From positions 195,338 to 259,337 of the forward strand of contig JBCCWS010000001.1 of the NCBI GenBank assembly GCA_039193195.1: a DNA stretch of 64,000 nucleotides, in the 5' to 3' direction. A program made the translations under genes and the position numbers. Shown here in pieces: positions 9,859 to 19,819 of this stretch. Source of the DNA: Pseudomonadota bacterium. GTDB lineage: Bacteria; Pseudomonadota; Gammaproteobacteria; Steroidobacterales; JBCBZW01. The notes under the pieces were generated by a model. The model was given only the letters and a program-made list of their open reading frames with translations, had not been told where the DNA came from and searched no databases. The number at the start of each line of letters is the position of its first letter. Within the stretch, counting starts at the first letter, position 1.

Positions 9859-11865
9859 ATGCCCACCCGTAGAGACTTAGCCAACGCGCTGCGCGCCCTC
9901 GCCATGGATGCTGTGGAGCAGGCACGTTCGGGGCATCCGGGCATGCCCATGGGCATGGCGGACATGGCCGAGGTGTTGTGGAACGACTGGCTAGTGCACA
10001 ATCCCGCCAATCCCCGCTGGGACAACCGCGACCGCTTCGTGGTCTCCAACGGCCACGGCTCCATGCTGGTTTACGCACTGCTGCACCTCTCGGGCTACGA
10101 CCTGCCGCTAGCGGAACTGCGCAACTTCCGCCAGCTCGGGTCGCGCACCCCGGGGCATCCCGAGTACGGCATCACACCTGGCGTGGAGACCACTACGGGG
10201 CCTCTGGGGCAGGGCATCGCCAACGCTGTCGGCATGGCCCTCGCCGAACAGGTGCTAGCGGCGCGCTTCAACCGCCCGGGCTTCCCGATCGTCGATCATC
10301 ACACGTACGTGTTGCTCGGCGATGGCTGTCTCATGGAAGGTATTTCCCACGAGGCGTGTTCCCTAGCCGGCACCTTAGGTCTGGGCAAGCTGATCGCCCT
10401 CTACGACGACAACGGCATCTCCATCGACGGCGATGTGCGCGGCTGGTTCACGGACGACACGGAGCAGCGCTTTCTGTCTTACGGTTGGCATGTGATCGAC
10501 GACATCGACGGCCACGACCCGGACGCCGTCGCCCGCGCGCTCGAAGTTGCGCGATCCATCGAAGACAAGCCCACGCTGATCATGTGCCGCACGGTGATTG
10601 GCTACGGATCCCCGGCGAAGGAAGGCACTGGCGACTGTCACGGTGCCCCGCTCGGCGCCGAAGAAGTGCAGGCTGCGCGTGAACGCCTAGGCTGGGAGCA
10701 CGGACCCTTCGAGATACCGCAGGACATCCGCAGCGCTTGGGATGCGCGCACCCGCGGCGCCGAACGCGAGGCGGCTTGGCAGCAGCTGTTCGATGAGTAT
10801 CGGGAGAAGTTCCCGGAGGAGTCGCGCGAGTACCTTCGTCGCATGGCGGGCGAGCTGCCGGCGGACTGGGAGATAAAGGCGGCCGACGCAATCGCCGTTA
10901 GCGCAGACAAGGCCAAGGACATGGCCAGTCGAAAGGCCTCTCAGCTCGCCCTGGAGGCGTTCGGTCCTTTACTACCGGAATTGCTAGGCGGCTCGGCGGA
11001 CTTGGCGGGCTCGAACAACACGATTTGGTCCGGCTCGAAGGCGATCGGCGCCCGCGAGGTGGACGGCAACTACCTGCACTACGGGGTGCGCGAGTTTGCG
11101 ATGACGGCGCTGGCCAGCGGGCTCGCGCTGCACGGCGGATTCATCCCGTACTCGGCCACCTTCCTGGTGTTCTCCGACTACGCGCGCAACGCCGTGCGCA
11201 TGGCGGCCCTCATGGGCCTGCGCAACATCCTCGTCTACACCCACGACAGCATCGGCGTGGGTGAGGACGGCCCCACCCACCAACCCGTGGAGCACGCTGC
11301 CTCCCTGCGCCTGATCCCGAACCTGTCCCTGTGGCGCCCCTGCGATGCGGTGGAGTCCATGGTGGCGTGGGCGGTGGCGATCGAGCGCCGCGAGGGGCCC
11401 ACGGCGCTGGTATTTACGCGCCAGGGCCTGCCCCATCAGCCGCGTACGCCGGACCAGCTACAGGCGATTCGACGTGGCGGCTACACATTGGTCGATCCCG
11501 AGGGCCTGCCGGAGATCGTTCTGCTGGCGACCGGCAGCGAAGTCAGCCTAGCTGTCGATGCGGCCAAGCGCCTTGCGGACAACGGCCGCGCCGTACGCGT
11601 CGTGTCCATGCCGTGCACGGACCTGTTCGACGCGCAGAGCGAGGATTATCGCCACAGCGTGCTGCCCCCTGCGGTCACCGCGCGGGTGGCCATCGAGGCG
11701 GGCAAGACCGACCTGTGGTGGCGCTACGTGGGCATTGCGGGCGATGTGATCGGTCTCGATCGTTACGGTGAGTCCGCCCCTGGTAAGGCCGTTTTCGAAC
11801 ACTTTGGATTTTCTGCCGAGGCCGTCGCTGACCGGGTTGAGAGCCTGCTCGGCGCCGCCTCGTAA
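9859..11865 (+). CDS. tkt: Transketolase
   Basis: TPP enzyme that moves two-carbon ketol units between sugar phosphates in the pentose phosphate pathway. 668 residues, the full family length. It shows [12 protein letters not shown] (25-36), the TPP/Mg motif from GDGCLMEG to DDN (154-184), the pyrimidine-domain [18 protein letters not shown] stretch, and a C-terminal domain ending near SLLGAAS. It is the first gene of a glycolytic operon; gap begins 15 bases downstream after an AGGAGG. Confidence 0.97.
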   Translation: MPTRRDLANALRALAMDAVEQARSGHPGMPMGMADMAEVLWNDWLVHNPANPRWDNRDRFVVSNGHGSMLVYALLHLSGYDLPLAELRNFRQLGSRTPGHPEYGITPGVETTTGPLGQGIANAVGMALAEQVLAARFNRPGFPIVDHHTYVLLGDGCLMEGISHEACSLAGTLGLGKLIALYDDNGISIDGDVRGWFTDDTEQRFLSYGWHVIDDIDGHDPDAVARALEVARSIEDKPTLIMCRTVIGYGSPAKEGTGDCHGAPLGAEEVQAARERLGWEHGPFEIPQDIRSAWDARTRGAEREAAWQQLFDEYREKFPEESREYLRRMAGELPADWEIKAADAIAVSADKAKDMASRKASQLALEAFGPLLPELLGGSADLAGSNNTIWSGSKAIGAREVDGNYLHYGVREFAMTALASGLALHGGFIPYSATFLVFSDYARNAVRMAALMGLRNILVYTHDSIGVGEDGPTHQPVEHAASLRLIPNLSLWRPCDAVESMVAWAVAIERREGPTALVFTRQGLPHQPRTPDQLQAIRRGGYTLVDPEGLPEIVLLATGSEVSLAVDAAKRLADNGRAVRVVSMPCTDLFDAQSEDYRHSVLPPAVTARVAIEAGKTDLWWRYVGIAGDVIGLDRYGESAPGKAVFEHFGFSAEAVADRVESLLGAAS

Positions 11866-11880
11866 CTTCAGGAGGGAGTC

Positions 11881-12891
11881 ATGGCGATCAACATCGCGAT
11901 CAATGGATATGGACGTATCGGCCGCATGGTGCTGCGGGCCTGCTACGAGGCCGGACGCAACAAGGACATTCGCATCGTCGCGATCAACGACCTGGGCGAC
12001 TCCGAGACCAACGCCCACCTCACCCGCTTCGACACGGCCCACGGCCGCTTCAGCTCGCAGGTGATGGTGGAAGGTAACGACATGGTCGTGGATGGCGATC
12101 GCATCCGCGTGCTCGCCGAGCGCGACCCCGCGAAGCTGCCCTGGGGCGAGCTCGACGTGGACGTGGTGCTTGAGTGCACGGGCCTGTTCGCCTCGCGCAC
12201 CAAGGCTGCGCCTCACCTGGAAGCTGGCGCCAAGAAAGTGTTGATCTCCGCGCCCGCGGGTAAGGATGTGGACGCCACAGTCGTTTACGGCGTCAATCAC
12301 GACGTGCTCCGTGCTGAGCAAAAGGTGGTTTCGAACGCTTCCTGCACGACTAACTGTCTGGCCCCGATGGTCAAGCCCCTGCACGATGCAATCGGCCTCG
12401 AAACGGGCCTCATGACCACCGTGCATGCCTACACCAACGATCAGGTGCTGACGGACGTCTTCCACAAGGACCTGCGCCGCGCGCGCTCGGCAACCCACTC
12501 GATGATCCCCACCAAGACCGGCGCCGCCGCTGCCGTGGGCTTGGTGCTGCCGGAGCTCGACGGTCGCCTAGACGGCTACGCCATCCGCGTGCCCACGATC
12601 AATGTCTCCCTGGTAGACCTCACCTTTACCGCCGCGCGCGACACTTCCGTTGACGAAGTCAACAGTGCCCTAAAAGCTGCTGCCGAAGGTCCGCTTAAGG
12701 GCATCCTGGCCTACAACGAGGCCCCACTGGTGTCCGTGGACTTCAACCACGACGCCCACTCCTCCACCGTCGATGGTTCCCTGACCAAGGTGTCCGGTCG
12801 CCTGGTCAAGGTAAACTCCTGGTACGACAACGAGTGGGGCTTCTCCAACCGTATGCTCGACACCATGCAAGCCATGATGAGTGCTAAGTGA
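11881..12891 (+). CDS. gap: Glyceraldehyde-3-phosphate dehydrogenase, type I
   Basis: Oxidises glyceraldehyde-3-phosphate to 1,3-bisphosphoglycerate. 336 residues. It shows the Rossmann motif NGYGRIGR (8-15), catalytic C155 in [12 protein letters not shown] and the partner H182. AIND (34-37) carries the aspartate typical of NAD-preferring enzymes. HAYTNDQ and [10 protein letters not shown] favour GAPDH over erythrose-4-phosphate dehydrogenase, although some N-terminal wording resembles Epd. AGGAGG lies just upstream of the ATG. It sits between tkt and pgk. Confidence 0.96.
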   Translation: MAINIAINGYGRIGRMVLRACYEAGRNKDIRIVAINDLGDSETNAHLTRFDTAHGRFSSQVMVEGNDMVVDGDRIRVLAERDPAKLPWGELDVDVVLECTGLFASRTKAAPHLEAGAKKVLISAPAGKDVDATVVYGVNHDVLRAEQKVVSNASCTTNCLAPMVKPLHDAIGLETGLMTTVHAYTNDQVLTDVFHKDLRRARSATHSMIPTKTGAAAAVGLVLPELDGRLDGYAIRVPTINVSLVDLTFTAARDTSVDEVNSALKAAAEGPLKGILAYNEAPLVSVDFNHDAHSSTVDGSLTKVSGRLVKVNSWYDNEWGFSNRMLDTMQAMMSAK

Positions 12892-12913
12892 CCTCGCTGA
12901 CCAACGATCGCTC

Positions 12914-14086
12914 ATGAGCATCTTGCGGATGGCGGACGTGGACCTCGCGGAGAAGCGCGTGCTGATCCGCGAAGATCTCAACGTACCCGTGCGCGGCGGC
13001 GGGGTGGTGAGCGATGCGCGTATCCGCGCTGCCCTGCCCACCCTGCAACTTGCCCTGGAGCACGCCGCCGCGGTGATCGTGGTGTCCCACCGCGGACGTC
13101 CGGAGGCAGGTCAGCCCGATCCTGAGCTCTCGATGGAGCCGGTCGCGCGACACCTGGCAGGTTTGCTAGGTCGCGAGGTGCGCTTCGAGGCGCAGTGGAT
13201 CGACGGCGTCGAGGTGGCGCCTGGCGAGATCGTGCTCTGTGACAACGTGCGCTTTCTGGTCGGCGAGAAGACCAACGACCCGGCCCTCGCCAAGCGCCTC
13301 GCCTCCCTCTGCGACGTCTATGTCATGGACGCTTTCGGCACGGCCCACCGCGCCCACGCGAGCACGGCGGGTGTGGCTGAGCACGCGCCTGTGGCGTGCG
13401 CGGGGCCGCTGCTGATGGGCGAGCTGGATGCCTTGGCGCGGGCGCTCGATCATCCCCTGCGGCCGATGCTGGCGATCGTGGGCGGCAGCAAAGTGTCCAC
13501 CAAGCTAACGCTGCTCGAGTCCCTGCTCGATCGGGTGGATCAGCTGATCGTGGGCGGCGGCATCGCCAACACCTTCATTGCCGCTGCCGGCCATGCGGTC
13601 GGCAAGTCCTTGTACGAACCTGACCTGCTCGATACGGCGCGCGCGCTGGTGCAGCGCGCGGAGGCCGAGGGACGCAGTATTCCCCTGCCCACCGACGTGG
13701 TGGTGGCTGCAGAGTTTGCAGACGATGCCAGCCCGAGGATTTGTGCCGTCGACGACGTGCATCAGGACGAGATGATCCTCGACGTGGGCCCCGAGACCGC
13801 GCAAGCATTTGCACGCGTCGCCTTGGCGGCAGGTACCATCGTCTGGAACGGCCCCGTGGGCGTGTTCGAGTTCGACCGCTTCGGCGAAGGCACGCGCGCC
13901 CTGGCCACCGCCGTGGCCAAGAGTTCGGCCTTTTCCATCGCCGGCGGCGGCGACACGGTGGCCGCCGCGGAGAAGTATGGTGTGCTCGAGCGCCTCTCCT
14001 ACGTCTCGACCGGCGGCGGTGCGTTCCTCGAGTTCCTCGAGGGGCGTGAGCTGCCCGGCGTCAAAGTACTGCAGCGGAGCGAATAA
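12914..14086 (+). CDS. pgk: Phosphoglycerate kinase
   Basis: Transfers phosphate from 1,3-bisphosphoglycerate to ADP. 390 residues. It has the conserved REDLNVP (19-25), [44 protein letters not shown] and the nucleotide-binding [13 protein letters not shown]. The ATG at 12914 ([11 protein letters not shown]) fits the family start; an in-frame codon at 12881 would overlap gap and is rejected. It lies in the tkt-gap-pgk-pyk operon, with the pyk start 3 bases after its stop. Confidence 0.97.
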   Translation: MSILRMADVDLAEKRVLIREDLNVPVRGGGVVSDARIRAALPTLQLALEHAAAVIVVSHRGRPEAGQPDPELSMEPVARHLAGLLGREVRFEAQWIDGVEVAPGEIVLCDNVRFLVGEKTNDPALAKRLASLCDVYVMDAFGTAHRAHASTAGVAEHAPVACAGPLLMGELDALARALDHPLRPMLAIVGGSKVSTKLTLLESLLDRVDQLIVGGGIANTFIAAAGHAVGKSLYEPDLLDTARALVQRAEAEGRSIPLPTDVVVAAEFADDASPRICAVDDVHQDEMILDVGPETAQAFARVALAAGTIVWNGPVGVFEFDRFGEGTRALATAVAKSSAFSIAGGGDTVAAAEKYGVLERLSYVSTGGGAFLEFLEGRELPGVKVLQRSE

Positions 14087-14089
14087 GCT

Positions 14090-15571
14090 GTGATCGACCC
14101 TATCCAGGCGCCGGCCCGCCGCCGGCGCACCAAGATCGTTGCGACCTTGGGGCCCGCGTCCTCCACGCCGGAGTCCCTGCGCAAGCTGATCGAGGCGGGC
14201 GCCGACGTCTTCCGCGTGAACTTCTCCCACGGCACCGCCGAGCAGCAGGGTGCCTTGGTAGAGGCCGCGCGCCAAGCCGCCCGCGAGGCCAACCGCGAGG
14301 TGGCAATCCTCGGCGATCTGCAGGGACCTAAGATCCGTATTGACAAGTTCCGCGACGGCCCGGTACTACTCGAGCAAGGCGCGCGCTTTACCCTCGATGT
14401 GGGCCTCGACGCCAACGCCGGCACCGTCAACTCCGTGGGCGTGACCTACAAGCAGCTGCCGGGCGATGTGCGCCCCGGCGACGTGCTGCTGCTGGCGGAC
14501 GGCCAGATCGTCCTCGACGTGGAAGCCGTGGAGCGCGAGCGCATCATCTGTCGCGTGGCCACGGGCGGTGAGCTCTCGGACAATAAGGGCATCAACCGGC
14601 AGGGCGGCGGCCTGTCCGCCGAGGCCCTCACGCAGAAAGACCTCGACGACATCAAGACCGCAGCCAAGTTGGAGATGGACTACCTAGCCGTGTCCTTCCC
14701 GCGTGAGGGTGCGGACATGGATTACGCCCGGGGCCTGCTAGAGGAGGCCGGCGGTAAGGCCCTGATGGTCGCCAAGGTGGAGCGCGCTGAGGCCATCACC
14801 AATCTGCGCGAGATCGTCGGAGCGAGCGACGTGATCATGATCGCCCGCGGTGACCTCGGCGTGGAGATCGGCTTCGCCGAGCTGCCGGCGCTGCAGAAGG
14901 AGATCATCAAGACCGCGCGCGAGATGCACAAGGTCACGATCACCGCCACGCAGATGATGGAGTCGATGATCTCCAACCCCATCCCGACCCGCGCGGAAGT
15001 CTCCGACGTGGCTAACGCGGTGATTGATGGCACTGACGCGGTGATGCTGAGTGCCGAGAGCGCTGTCGGCCGCTACCCCACGGAAGCCGTGGCTGCAATG
15101 GCCAAGGCCTGCCAGAGCGCCGAGCGCGTGCGCACCACGATGGTGTCTGGCCACCGCCTCGACGCCAAGTTCGCCTACGTCGACGAGGCCATCGCCATGG
15201 CCACCATGTACGTGGCCAACCACCTCGACGTGGCGGCCATCGTCGCGCTTACCGAGTCCGGCTCCACGGCGCGCTGGCTGTCGCGCATCAGCTCCGGCAT
15301 TCCGATCTTCGCCTTCACTCGCCACGAGCGCACGCGTCGGCGGGTGAAGATTTACCGCGGCGTCTACCCGGTGGCCTTCGACATCACGCACACGAGCGCC
15401 GCCGAGTCGAATCGCGCTGTCGCCGAGACCTTGCTGAGTCACGGCATCGTGAAGGAAGGCGATCACATCATCCTCACGGGCGGTGACTTCTCCGGCGTCT
15501 CCGGCTGCACCAACAACCTTCGCATCGTGAAGGTGTCGAGCGGCGACCTGCAGCCGACGGGCAAGATCTGA
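14090..15571 (+). CDS. pyk: Pyruvate kinase
   Basis: Converts phosphoenolpyruvate and ADP to pyruvate and ATP. 493 residues with a GTG start. Signatures: TKIVATLGPAS (14-24), NFSHG (44-48), the catalytic lysine and metal ligand in VAKVERAEA (227-235), MIARGDLGVEIG (250-261) and ITATQMMESM. The C-terminal allosteric domain is complete. Its TGA stop shares one base with the ATG of the downstream MoxR gene (TGATG), so a glycolytic gene is tightly joined to an AAA ATPase. Confidence 0.97.
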   Translation: MIDPIQAPARRRRTKIVATLGPASSTPESLRKLIEAGADVFRVNFSHGTAEQQGALVEAARQAAREANREVAILGDLQGPKIRIDKFRDGPVLLEQGARFTLDVGLDANAGTVNSVGVTYKQLPGDVRPGDVLLLADGQIVLDVEAVERERIICRVATGGELSDNKGINRQGGGLSAEALTQKDLDDIKTAAKLEMDYLAVSFPREGADMDYARGLLEEAGGKALMVAKVERAEAITNLREIVGASDVIMIARGDLGVEIGFAELPALQKEIIKTAREMHKVTITATQMMESMISNPIPTRAEVSDVANAVIDGTDAVMLSAESAVGRYPTEAVAAMAKACQSAERVRTTMVSGHRLDAKFAYVDEAIAMATMYVANHLDVAAIVALTESGSTARWLSRISSGIPIFAFTRHERTRRRVKIYRGVYPVAFDITHTSAAESNRAVAETLLSHGIVKEGDHIILTGGDFSGVSGCTNNLRIVKVSSGDLQPTGKI

Positions 15572-16425
15572 TGAGCGAGGGGCGCTTCGAGGGCAGCCAG
15601 CGCTACGTGGCCACGGAGGACCTCGCCCTCGCCGTCAACGCCGCGCTCACGCTGGAGCGTCCCCTGCTGCTGAAGGGCGAGCCCGGCACGGGCAAGACCC
15701 AGCTCGCCCAAGAGGTGGCGGCCTCCCTCGGCGCGCCGCTGATCGAATGGCACATCAAGTCCACCACCCGCGCCGTGCAGGGCTTGTACGAGTACGACGC
15801 CGTCGCCCGCCTGCGCGACTCCCAGCTCGGCGACCCACGGGTCGAGGACATCGCCAACTACATCAACCGCGGCAAGCTCTGGCAGGCCTTCGACGCCGAT
15901 CAGCGCCCGGTGCTACTGATCGACGAGATCGACAAGGCTGACATCGAGTTTCCCAACGATCTCCTGCAGGAGCTCGACCGCATGGAGTTCTTCGTCTACG
16001 AGACGCGGGAGCTCGTGAAGGCCAAGCAGCGCCCGGTGATCATCATCACCAGCAACAACGAAAAGGAGCTGCCCGACGCCTTCCTGCGCCGCTGCTTCTT
16101 CCACTACATTCGCTTCCCGGAGCAGGAGACGATGAAGCAGATCGTCGAGGTGCATCACCCGGCGCTCAAGCCCGAGCTGCTGCGCGCCGCGTTGGAGGCC
16201 TTCTTCGACCTGCGCGACGTGCCCGGCTTGCGTAAGAAGCCTTCCACCAGCGAGCTGCTCGATTGGATCAAGCTGCTCGTCGCCGAAGATATCCCGCCCG
16301 AGGTGCTGCGTAGCGAAGACAAGCGTAAGGCGCTGCCGCCGCTGTACGGCGCGCTGCTGAAGAACGAGCAGGATCTGCACCTGTTCGAGCAGCTGGTCTT
16401 CCTTGACCGCCGCCGCGGCGGTTAG
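15571..16425 (+). CDS. MoxR-family AAA+ ATPase
   Basis: A 284-residue AAA+ ATPase of the MoxR group, with Walker A GEPGTGKT (36-43), Walker B VLLIDEID (114-121), sensor-1 region VIIITSNNEKELPDAF and the helical lid. MoxR proteins typically work with a VWA-domain partner as chaperones that mature or activate target enzymes, often by metal insertion. The next gene encodes such a partner. Its start codon overlaps the pyk stop by one base. The target is not evident; pyruvate kinase itself or a distant enzyme are both possible. Confidence 0.9.
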   Translation: MSEGRFEGSQRYVATEDLALAVNAALTLERPLLLKGEPGTGKTQLAQEVAASLGAPLIEWHIKSTTRAVQGLYEYDAVARLRDSQLGDPRVEDIANYINRGKLWQAFDADQRPVLLIDEIDKADIEFPNDLLQELDRMEFFVYETRELVKAKQRPVIIITSNNEKELPDAFLRRCFFHYIRFPEQETMKQIVEVHHPALKPELLRAALEAFFDLRDVPGLRKKPSTSELLDWIKLLVAEDIPPEVLRSEDKRKALPPLYGALLKNEQDLHLFEQLVFLDRRRGG

Positions 16426-16446
16426 TCCTGAACGCGCTGGCGCGCC

Positions 16447-17664
16447 GTGCTCGTCGACTTCCTCTTCCACCTGCGCCGCAGTGGCCTGAAGGTCACCACC
16501 ACCGAGTTCCTCACGCTGCTCGAAGTGATGAAGGCGCACCTGCCCGAGTTCAGTATCGAGCGCTTTCACGGCCTCGCGCGCACCTGCCTGATCAAGGACG
16601 AGTCCCTCTACGATCGCTTCGATCGCGCCTTCTCCGCGTACCTCGCGGGCGTCGAGGTGACCTTCGAAGGCTGGGGCGAGTCTCTCCCCGAGGATTGGTT
16701 GCGCCAGCAGGCAGAGCTATACCTGAGCGATGAGGATCGCGAGCAGCTGGCCAAGAACGCTAAGAGTTGGGAGGAGTTGCTCGATACGCTGCGCCAGCGC
16801 CTCGAAGAGCAGGACGACCGCCACGAGGGCGGCTCGAAGTGGGTCGGCACCGCGGGGACATCGCCCTACGGTGCGTACGGCGATCACCCCGAAGGCATTC
16901 GCATCGGCCAGCGTGAGGGGCGGCGGCGCAGCGCCGTGAAGGTGTGGGATCAGCGGGAGTTCCGTGACCTCGACGGATCACGGGAGCTGGGCACGCGCAA
17001 CTTCAAGATCGCCTTGCGCCGTCTGCGTCGCTTCGCCCGGGAGGGCGCAGCGACGGAGCTGGACCTGGACGCCACGATTCGCGACACGGCGCGCGACGGT
17101 GGCCTGCTCAACGTGCGCGAGCGGCCCGAACGACGCAACGTGGTGAAGCTGCTGCTGTTCCTCGACGTGGGCGGGTCAATGGATCCCTTCGCTCGCGTGT
17201 GTGAGGAGCTGTTCTCGGCGGCGCGAGCGGAGTTCGGGCAGCTCGAGTATTTCTACTTTCACAACTGTGTGTATGAGCGGGTGTGGCGGCAGAACCGGCG
17301 GCGCCAGTCGCTGAGCACGCCCTTGGCTGAGGTGCTGCGGACCTATCGCTCGGACTACCGCGTACTGTTCGTGGGCGATGCGGCGATGAGCCCCTACGAG
17401 CTCACGCATATCGGCGGCAGCGTGGAGCACTGGAACGAGGCGCCGGGGGCCGCGTACCTCGAGCAGATGGCGGAGCACTTTCCGCGGGTGGCGTGGTTGA
17501 ACCCGCTGCCGCGGGAGGAGTGGGGCTACACGCAGTCGGTGCAGATCGTGTCGCGGTTGCTGGGGGCGCGGATGTTTCCACTGACCCTGGATGGGTTGGA
17601 TGGAGCGGTCCGGTGTTTGCGTGGGGCCGGGGGGCCGCGGCGGCCGGATCCTGCCCATAGCTAA
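16447..17664 (+). CDS. VWA domain-containing CoxE-like protein
   Basis: A 405-residue protein with a helical N-terminal domain (VDFLFHLRRSGLKVTTTEF at 3-21) and a C-terminal von Willebrand A domain. The MIDAS-like motif is DVGGSMDPF (240-248), DxGxS instead of DxSxS, as usual in the CoxE family. The GTG start lies 21 bases after the MoxR stop. CoxE/MoxR pairs in CO dehydrogenase operons help metal-centre assembly; there is no such enzyme here, so the client is unknown. A glycine/charged linker at about 128-175 separates the halves. Confidence 0.85.
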   Translation: MLVDFLFHLRRSGLKVTTTEFLTLLEVMKAHLPEFSIERFHGLARTCLIKDESLYDRFDRAFSAYLAGVEVTFEGWGESLPEDWLRQQAELYLSDEDREQLAKNAKSWEELLDTLRQRLEEQDDRHEGGSKWVGTAGTSPYGAYGDHPEGIRIGQREGRRRSAVKVWDQREFRDLDGSRELGTRNFKIALRRLRRFAREGAATELDLDATIRDTARDGGLLNVRERPERRNVVKLLLFLDVGGSMDPFARVCEELFSAARAEFGQLEYFYFHNCVYERVWRQNRRRQSLSTPLAEVLRTYRSDYRVLFVGDAAMSPYELTHIGGSVEHWNEAPGAAYLEQMAEHFPRVAWLNPLPREEWGYTQSVQIVSRLLGARMFPLTLDGLDGAVRCLRGAGGPRRPDPAHS

Positions 17665-17746
17665 CGCCTGTGTATCCCTGTTCATCGTGACCGCGTGCAG
17701 GTTGTTGACCGGACCGTCATTGGGCGTCTTCAGGTATCCAATCCGG

Positions 17747-17765
17747 TTGACATTCAGGTTTAAAC
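17747..17765 (+). promoter_or_regulatory. Promoter-proximal motif upstream of fic
   Basis: TTGACA (17747-17752) followed by the 8-bp palindrome GTTTAAAC (17758-17765), 17 bases before the fic ATG. No convincing -10 follows at 17 bases. The palindrome could be an operator, since the Fic protein has its own winged-helix domain. This is weak evidence. Confidence 0.25.
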
Positions 17766-17781
17766 GGGTCTTTGTTCGGGT

Positions 17782-18831
17782 ATGCTTCGCGTCGAGACCC
17801 TCCAAGTCACCCAGCCCATCCTCGCGCTGCTGTCTGAACTCGACGAGTTCAAAGGGGCCTGGCGGGCCTTCGGTACCCTCGCGCCTGAGCGGTTAGCCAT
17901 GCTCCGGCAGGTGGCCACGATTGAGAGTATTGGCTCCTCCACGCGAATTGAGGGCAGTACGCTCTCGGACAGTGAAGTGGAACAGCTGCTGGGGCGACTG
18001 GACATCCAGGCATTCTCCAGCCGCCATGAGCAGGAGGTGGTGGGCTATGCGCAGGTGATGGAAACGGTGTTCTCGTCTTGGCAGCACATCCCCATCACGG
18101 AGAACTACCTCAAGCAGTTGCACCGAGATCTCTTGCGCCACTCCACCAAGGACGCCCACCATCGCGGCGAGTACAAAACCCAACGTAACGAGGTCGGCAC
18201 CTTCGATGCCGCGGGCCAGATGGTGGGCGTGGTTTTCGAGACCGCTAGTCCCTTCGACACGCCGCAGCGCATGGCCGAACTCGCCGCGTGGTTCAACCAA
18301 GCGCGTGAGCAAGCCACGCTTCACCCTCTGCTCGCGATCGGTGTGTTCGTGGTGGTGTTTCTCGAGATTCACCCGTTGCAGGATGGCAACGGTCGCCTAA
18401 GCCGCGTGTTGACTACGCTGTTGCTGCTGCAGGCCGGTTACGTGTACGTGCCCTACGCTTCCCTGGAGGCGGTGATTGAGCAGAACAAGGAGCAGTACTA
18501 CCTCGCCTTGCGACGGACGCAGCAGACGATCCGCGCCGAGACACCGGACTGGCAGCCATGGCTGGCGTTCTTTCTGCGCTCGCTGCAACAGCACAAGCAC
18601 AGGCTAGAGAGGAAGATCGCGAGTGAGCAGCGCGCGCTGAACGAGCTGACGCCGCTCGCCGTGGTGGCGCTAGAGTACGCACGTGCGCACGGGCGGGTGA
18701 CGAACAGGGATGTGGTGCGCGAGGCGCAGGCGAGCCCGAATACGGTGAAAAGTACACTGAGTGCGCTGGTTCGCAAGGGATTGCTCGTGCGTCATGGAGG
18801 TGGGCGTTCTACGTGGTACGGTCTGCCGTGA
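17782..18831 (+). CDS. Fic family protein, class II, with C-terminal winged helix
   Basis: A 349-residue Fic protein, probably an AMP transferase (or deAMPylase) that modifies target proteins. The core motif is HPLQDGNGRLSR (197-208), with leucine where many have phenylalanine. An N-terminal auto-inhibitory motif STRIEG (53-58) matches the S/TxxxEG/N pattern of class II Fic enzymes, so activity is likely held in check by the glutamate. The C-terminus (about 285-349) reads as a winged helix (TNRDVVREAQASPNTVKSTL), suggesting DNA binding or autoregulation. It stands alone, with no antitoxin-like small gene beside it. Confidence 0.88.
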   Translation: MLRVETLQVTQPILALLSELDEFKGAWRAFGTLAPERLAMLRQVATIESIGSSTRIEGSTLSDSEVEQLLGRLDIQAFSSRHEQEVVGYAQVMETVFSSWQHIPITENYLKQLHRDLLRHSTKDAHHRGEYKTQRNEVGTFDAAGQMVGVVFETASPFDTPQRMAELAAWFNQAREQATLHPLLAIGVFVVVFLEIHPLQDGNGRLSRVLTTLLLLQAGYVYVPYASLEAVIEQNKEQYYLALRRTQQTIRAETPDWQPWLAFFLRSLQQHKHRLERKIASEQRALNELTPLAVVALEYARAHGRVTNRDVVREAQASPNTVKSTLSALVRKGLLVRHGGGRSTWYGLP

Positions 18832-19119
18832 AGGGTCCTCTTGCGAAGACTCGCGTCCAAGAAGCACCTTCCAATGATAGGTACTGGCCCGTCGGCGCCA
18901 TAGGACTCCGGGGCAGTCTCGTCATGAGGGACCGACAAAAGGTACGGAAAGTCACAGCGTAGGGGCGCCAACGCGGGGCGGGCGCGACAACGGAGGAAGC
19001 CCGTAGTTGGGGAATGCGGTGTTGGTCGCGGATGTGGCGCGCAAGCCGCCGCCAATCAAGGGCGGTAAGTCGCGTGCGAGCCACTGCCTTGGGCGAGCCT
19101 CTCTTAGACCCGCACGAAA
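18832..19119. other. Intergenic region between fic and bcp
   Basis: 288 bases between two convergent genes. A minus-strand open frame (18809-19084) crosses it, but it has no recognisable domain and no ribosome binding site. I see no RNA gene, repeat or clear terminator. Confidence 0.5.
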
Positions 19120-19653
19120 TCAGTTAGCCGCCATCAACGCCGACAAATCCGTCAACACTTCTTCCGAATGGTTGTCCGGATTCACCCGCGCATAGTGCCG
19201 CGCGATCTCCCCCTCCGGATCGATCAAGAACGTCTGGCGCTTCGCCATCTTCACCGGCCCAAAGCTGCGCAATACGCCGTACGCCTTCGCCATTTCCGCG
19301 TCCGGATCGGACAGCAGCGTGAACGGCAGCGAGTACTTCTGCGCGAACTCCTGGTGGGAGTCCACATCGTCCAGGCTCACGCCCACGATCTTCACGCCCA
19401 TCTTCTTGAACTTGAAGATGTCGTCGCGGAAGGCGCAGGCCTCGGTGGTGCAGCCGGGGGTACCGTCCTTGGGGTAGAAGTAGAGGGCGACCCATTGGCC
19501 GGCGAAGCTCTCGAGCTCGTGCCATTCGCCGTGTTGATCCTGCAGGCGGAAGTTGGGGGCGGGCTCGCCGGCCTCCACCGCGAAGGCGTTGGCAGTGGCC
19601 AGGGCGAAGAGGGTGACGCCGAGCGCCAGTCGATTCAGCGTTGCAAACTTCAT
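19120..19653 (-). CDS. Exported peroxiredoxin (PrxQ/Bcp type)
   Basis: A 177-residue thiol peroxidase of the BCP/PrxQ group. The peroxidatic cysteine is C68 and the resolving cysteine C73 in PKDGTPGCTTEACAF (61-75), the intrasubunit disulphide arrangement of this class. Unlike typical cytoplasmic Bcp, residues 1-25 form a clear Sec signal peptide (MKFATLNRLALGVTLFALAT, cleavage after NAFA), so it should act in the periplasm. AAGGA lies 7 bases before the ATG. It is divergent from the patatin gene. Confidence 0.92.
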   Translation of the reverse strand: MKFATLNRLALGVTLFALATANAFAVEAGEPAPNFRLQDQHGEWHELESFAGQWVALYFYPKDGTPGCTTEACAFRDDIFKFKKMGVKIVGVSLDDVDSHQEFAQKYSLPFTLLSDPDAEMAKAYGVLRSFGPVKMAKRQTFLIDPEGEIARHYARVNPDNHSEEVLTDLSALMAAN

Positions 19654-19819
19654 GTCGTATCCTTTTCAGGTCGATCCGCGGGCATCGTGGCGGTCGATGT
19701 TGGCGGTTTCAACACAGGGTCGCGGTCAAGTTTCGTTGCGCAGCGGCGCGGTGATTCAGTCGCGGCGGTCGCTTTTCTCCGTATGCGCGATGCATAAGTT
19801 GCGATAATCAGGAGCGGTT

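Noticed and set aside
11548-12498. Minus-strand open frame of about 316 codons
   Set aside because: Antisense to tkt and gap, which are unambiguous. No domain recognised.
17164-17190. DxGxS MIDAS variant in the VWA protein as a lost metal site
   Set aside because: DVGGS is the usual form in the CoxE family.
18809-19084. Minus-strand 91-codon open frame after fic
   Set aside because: Arg-rich, no domain, overlaps the fic 3' end, no ribosome binding site.
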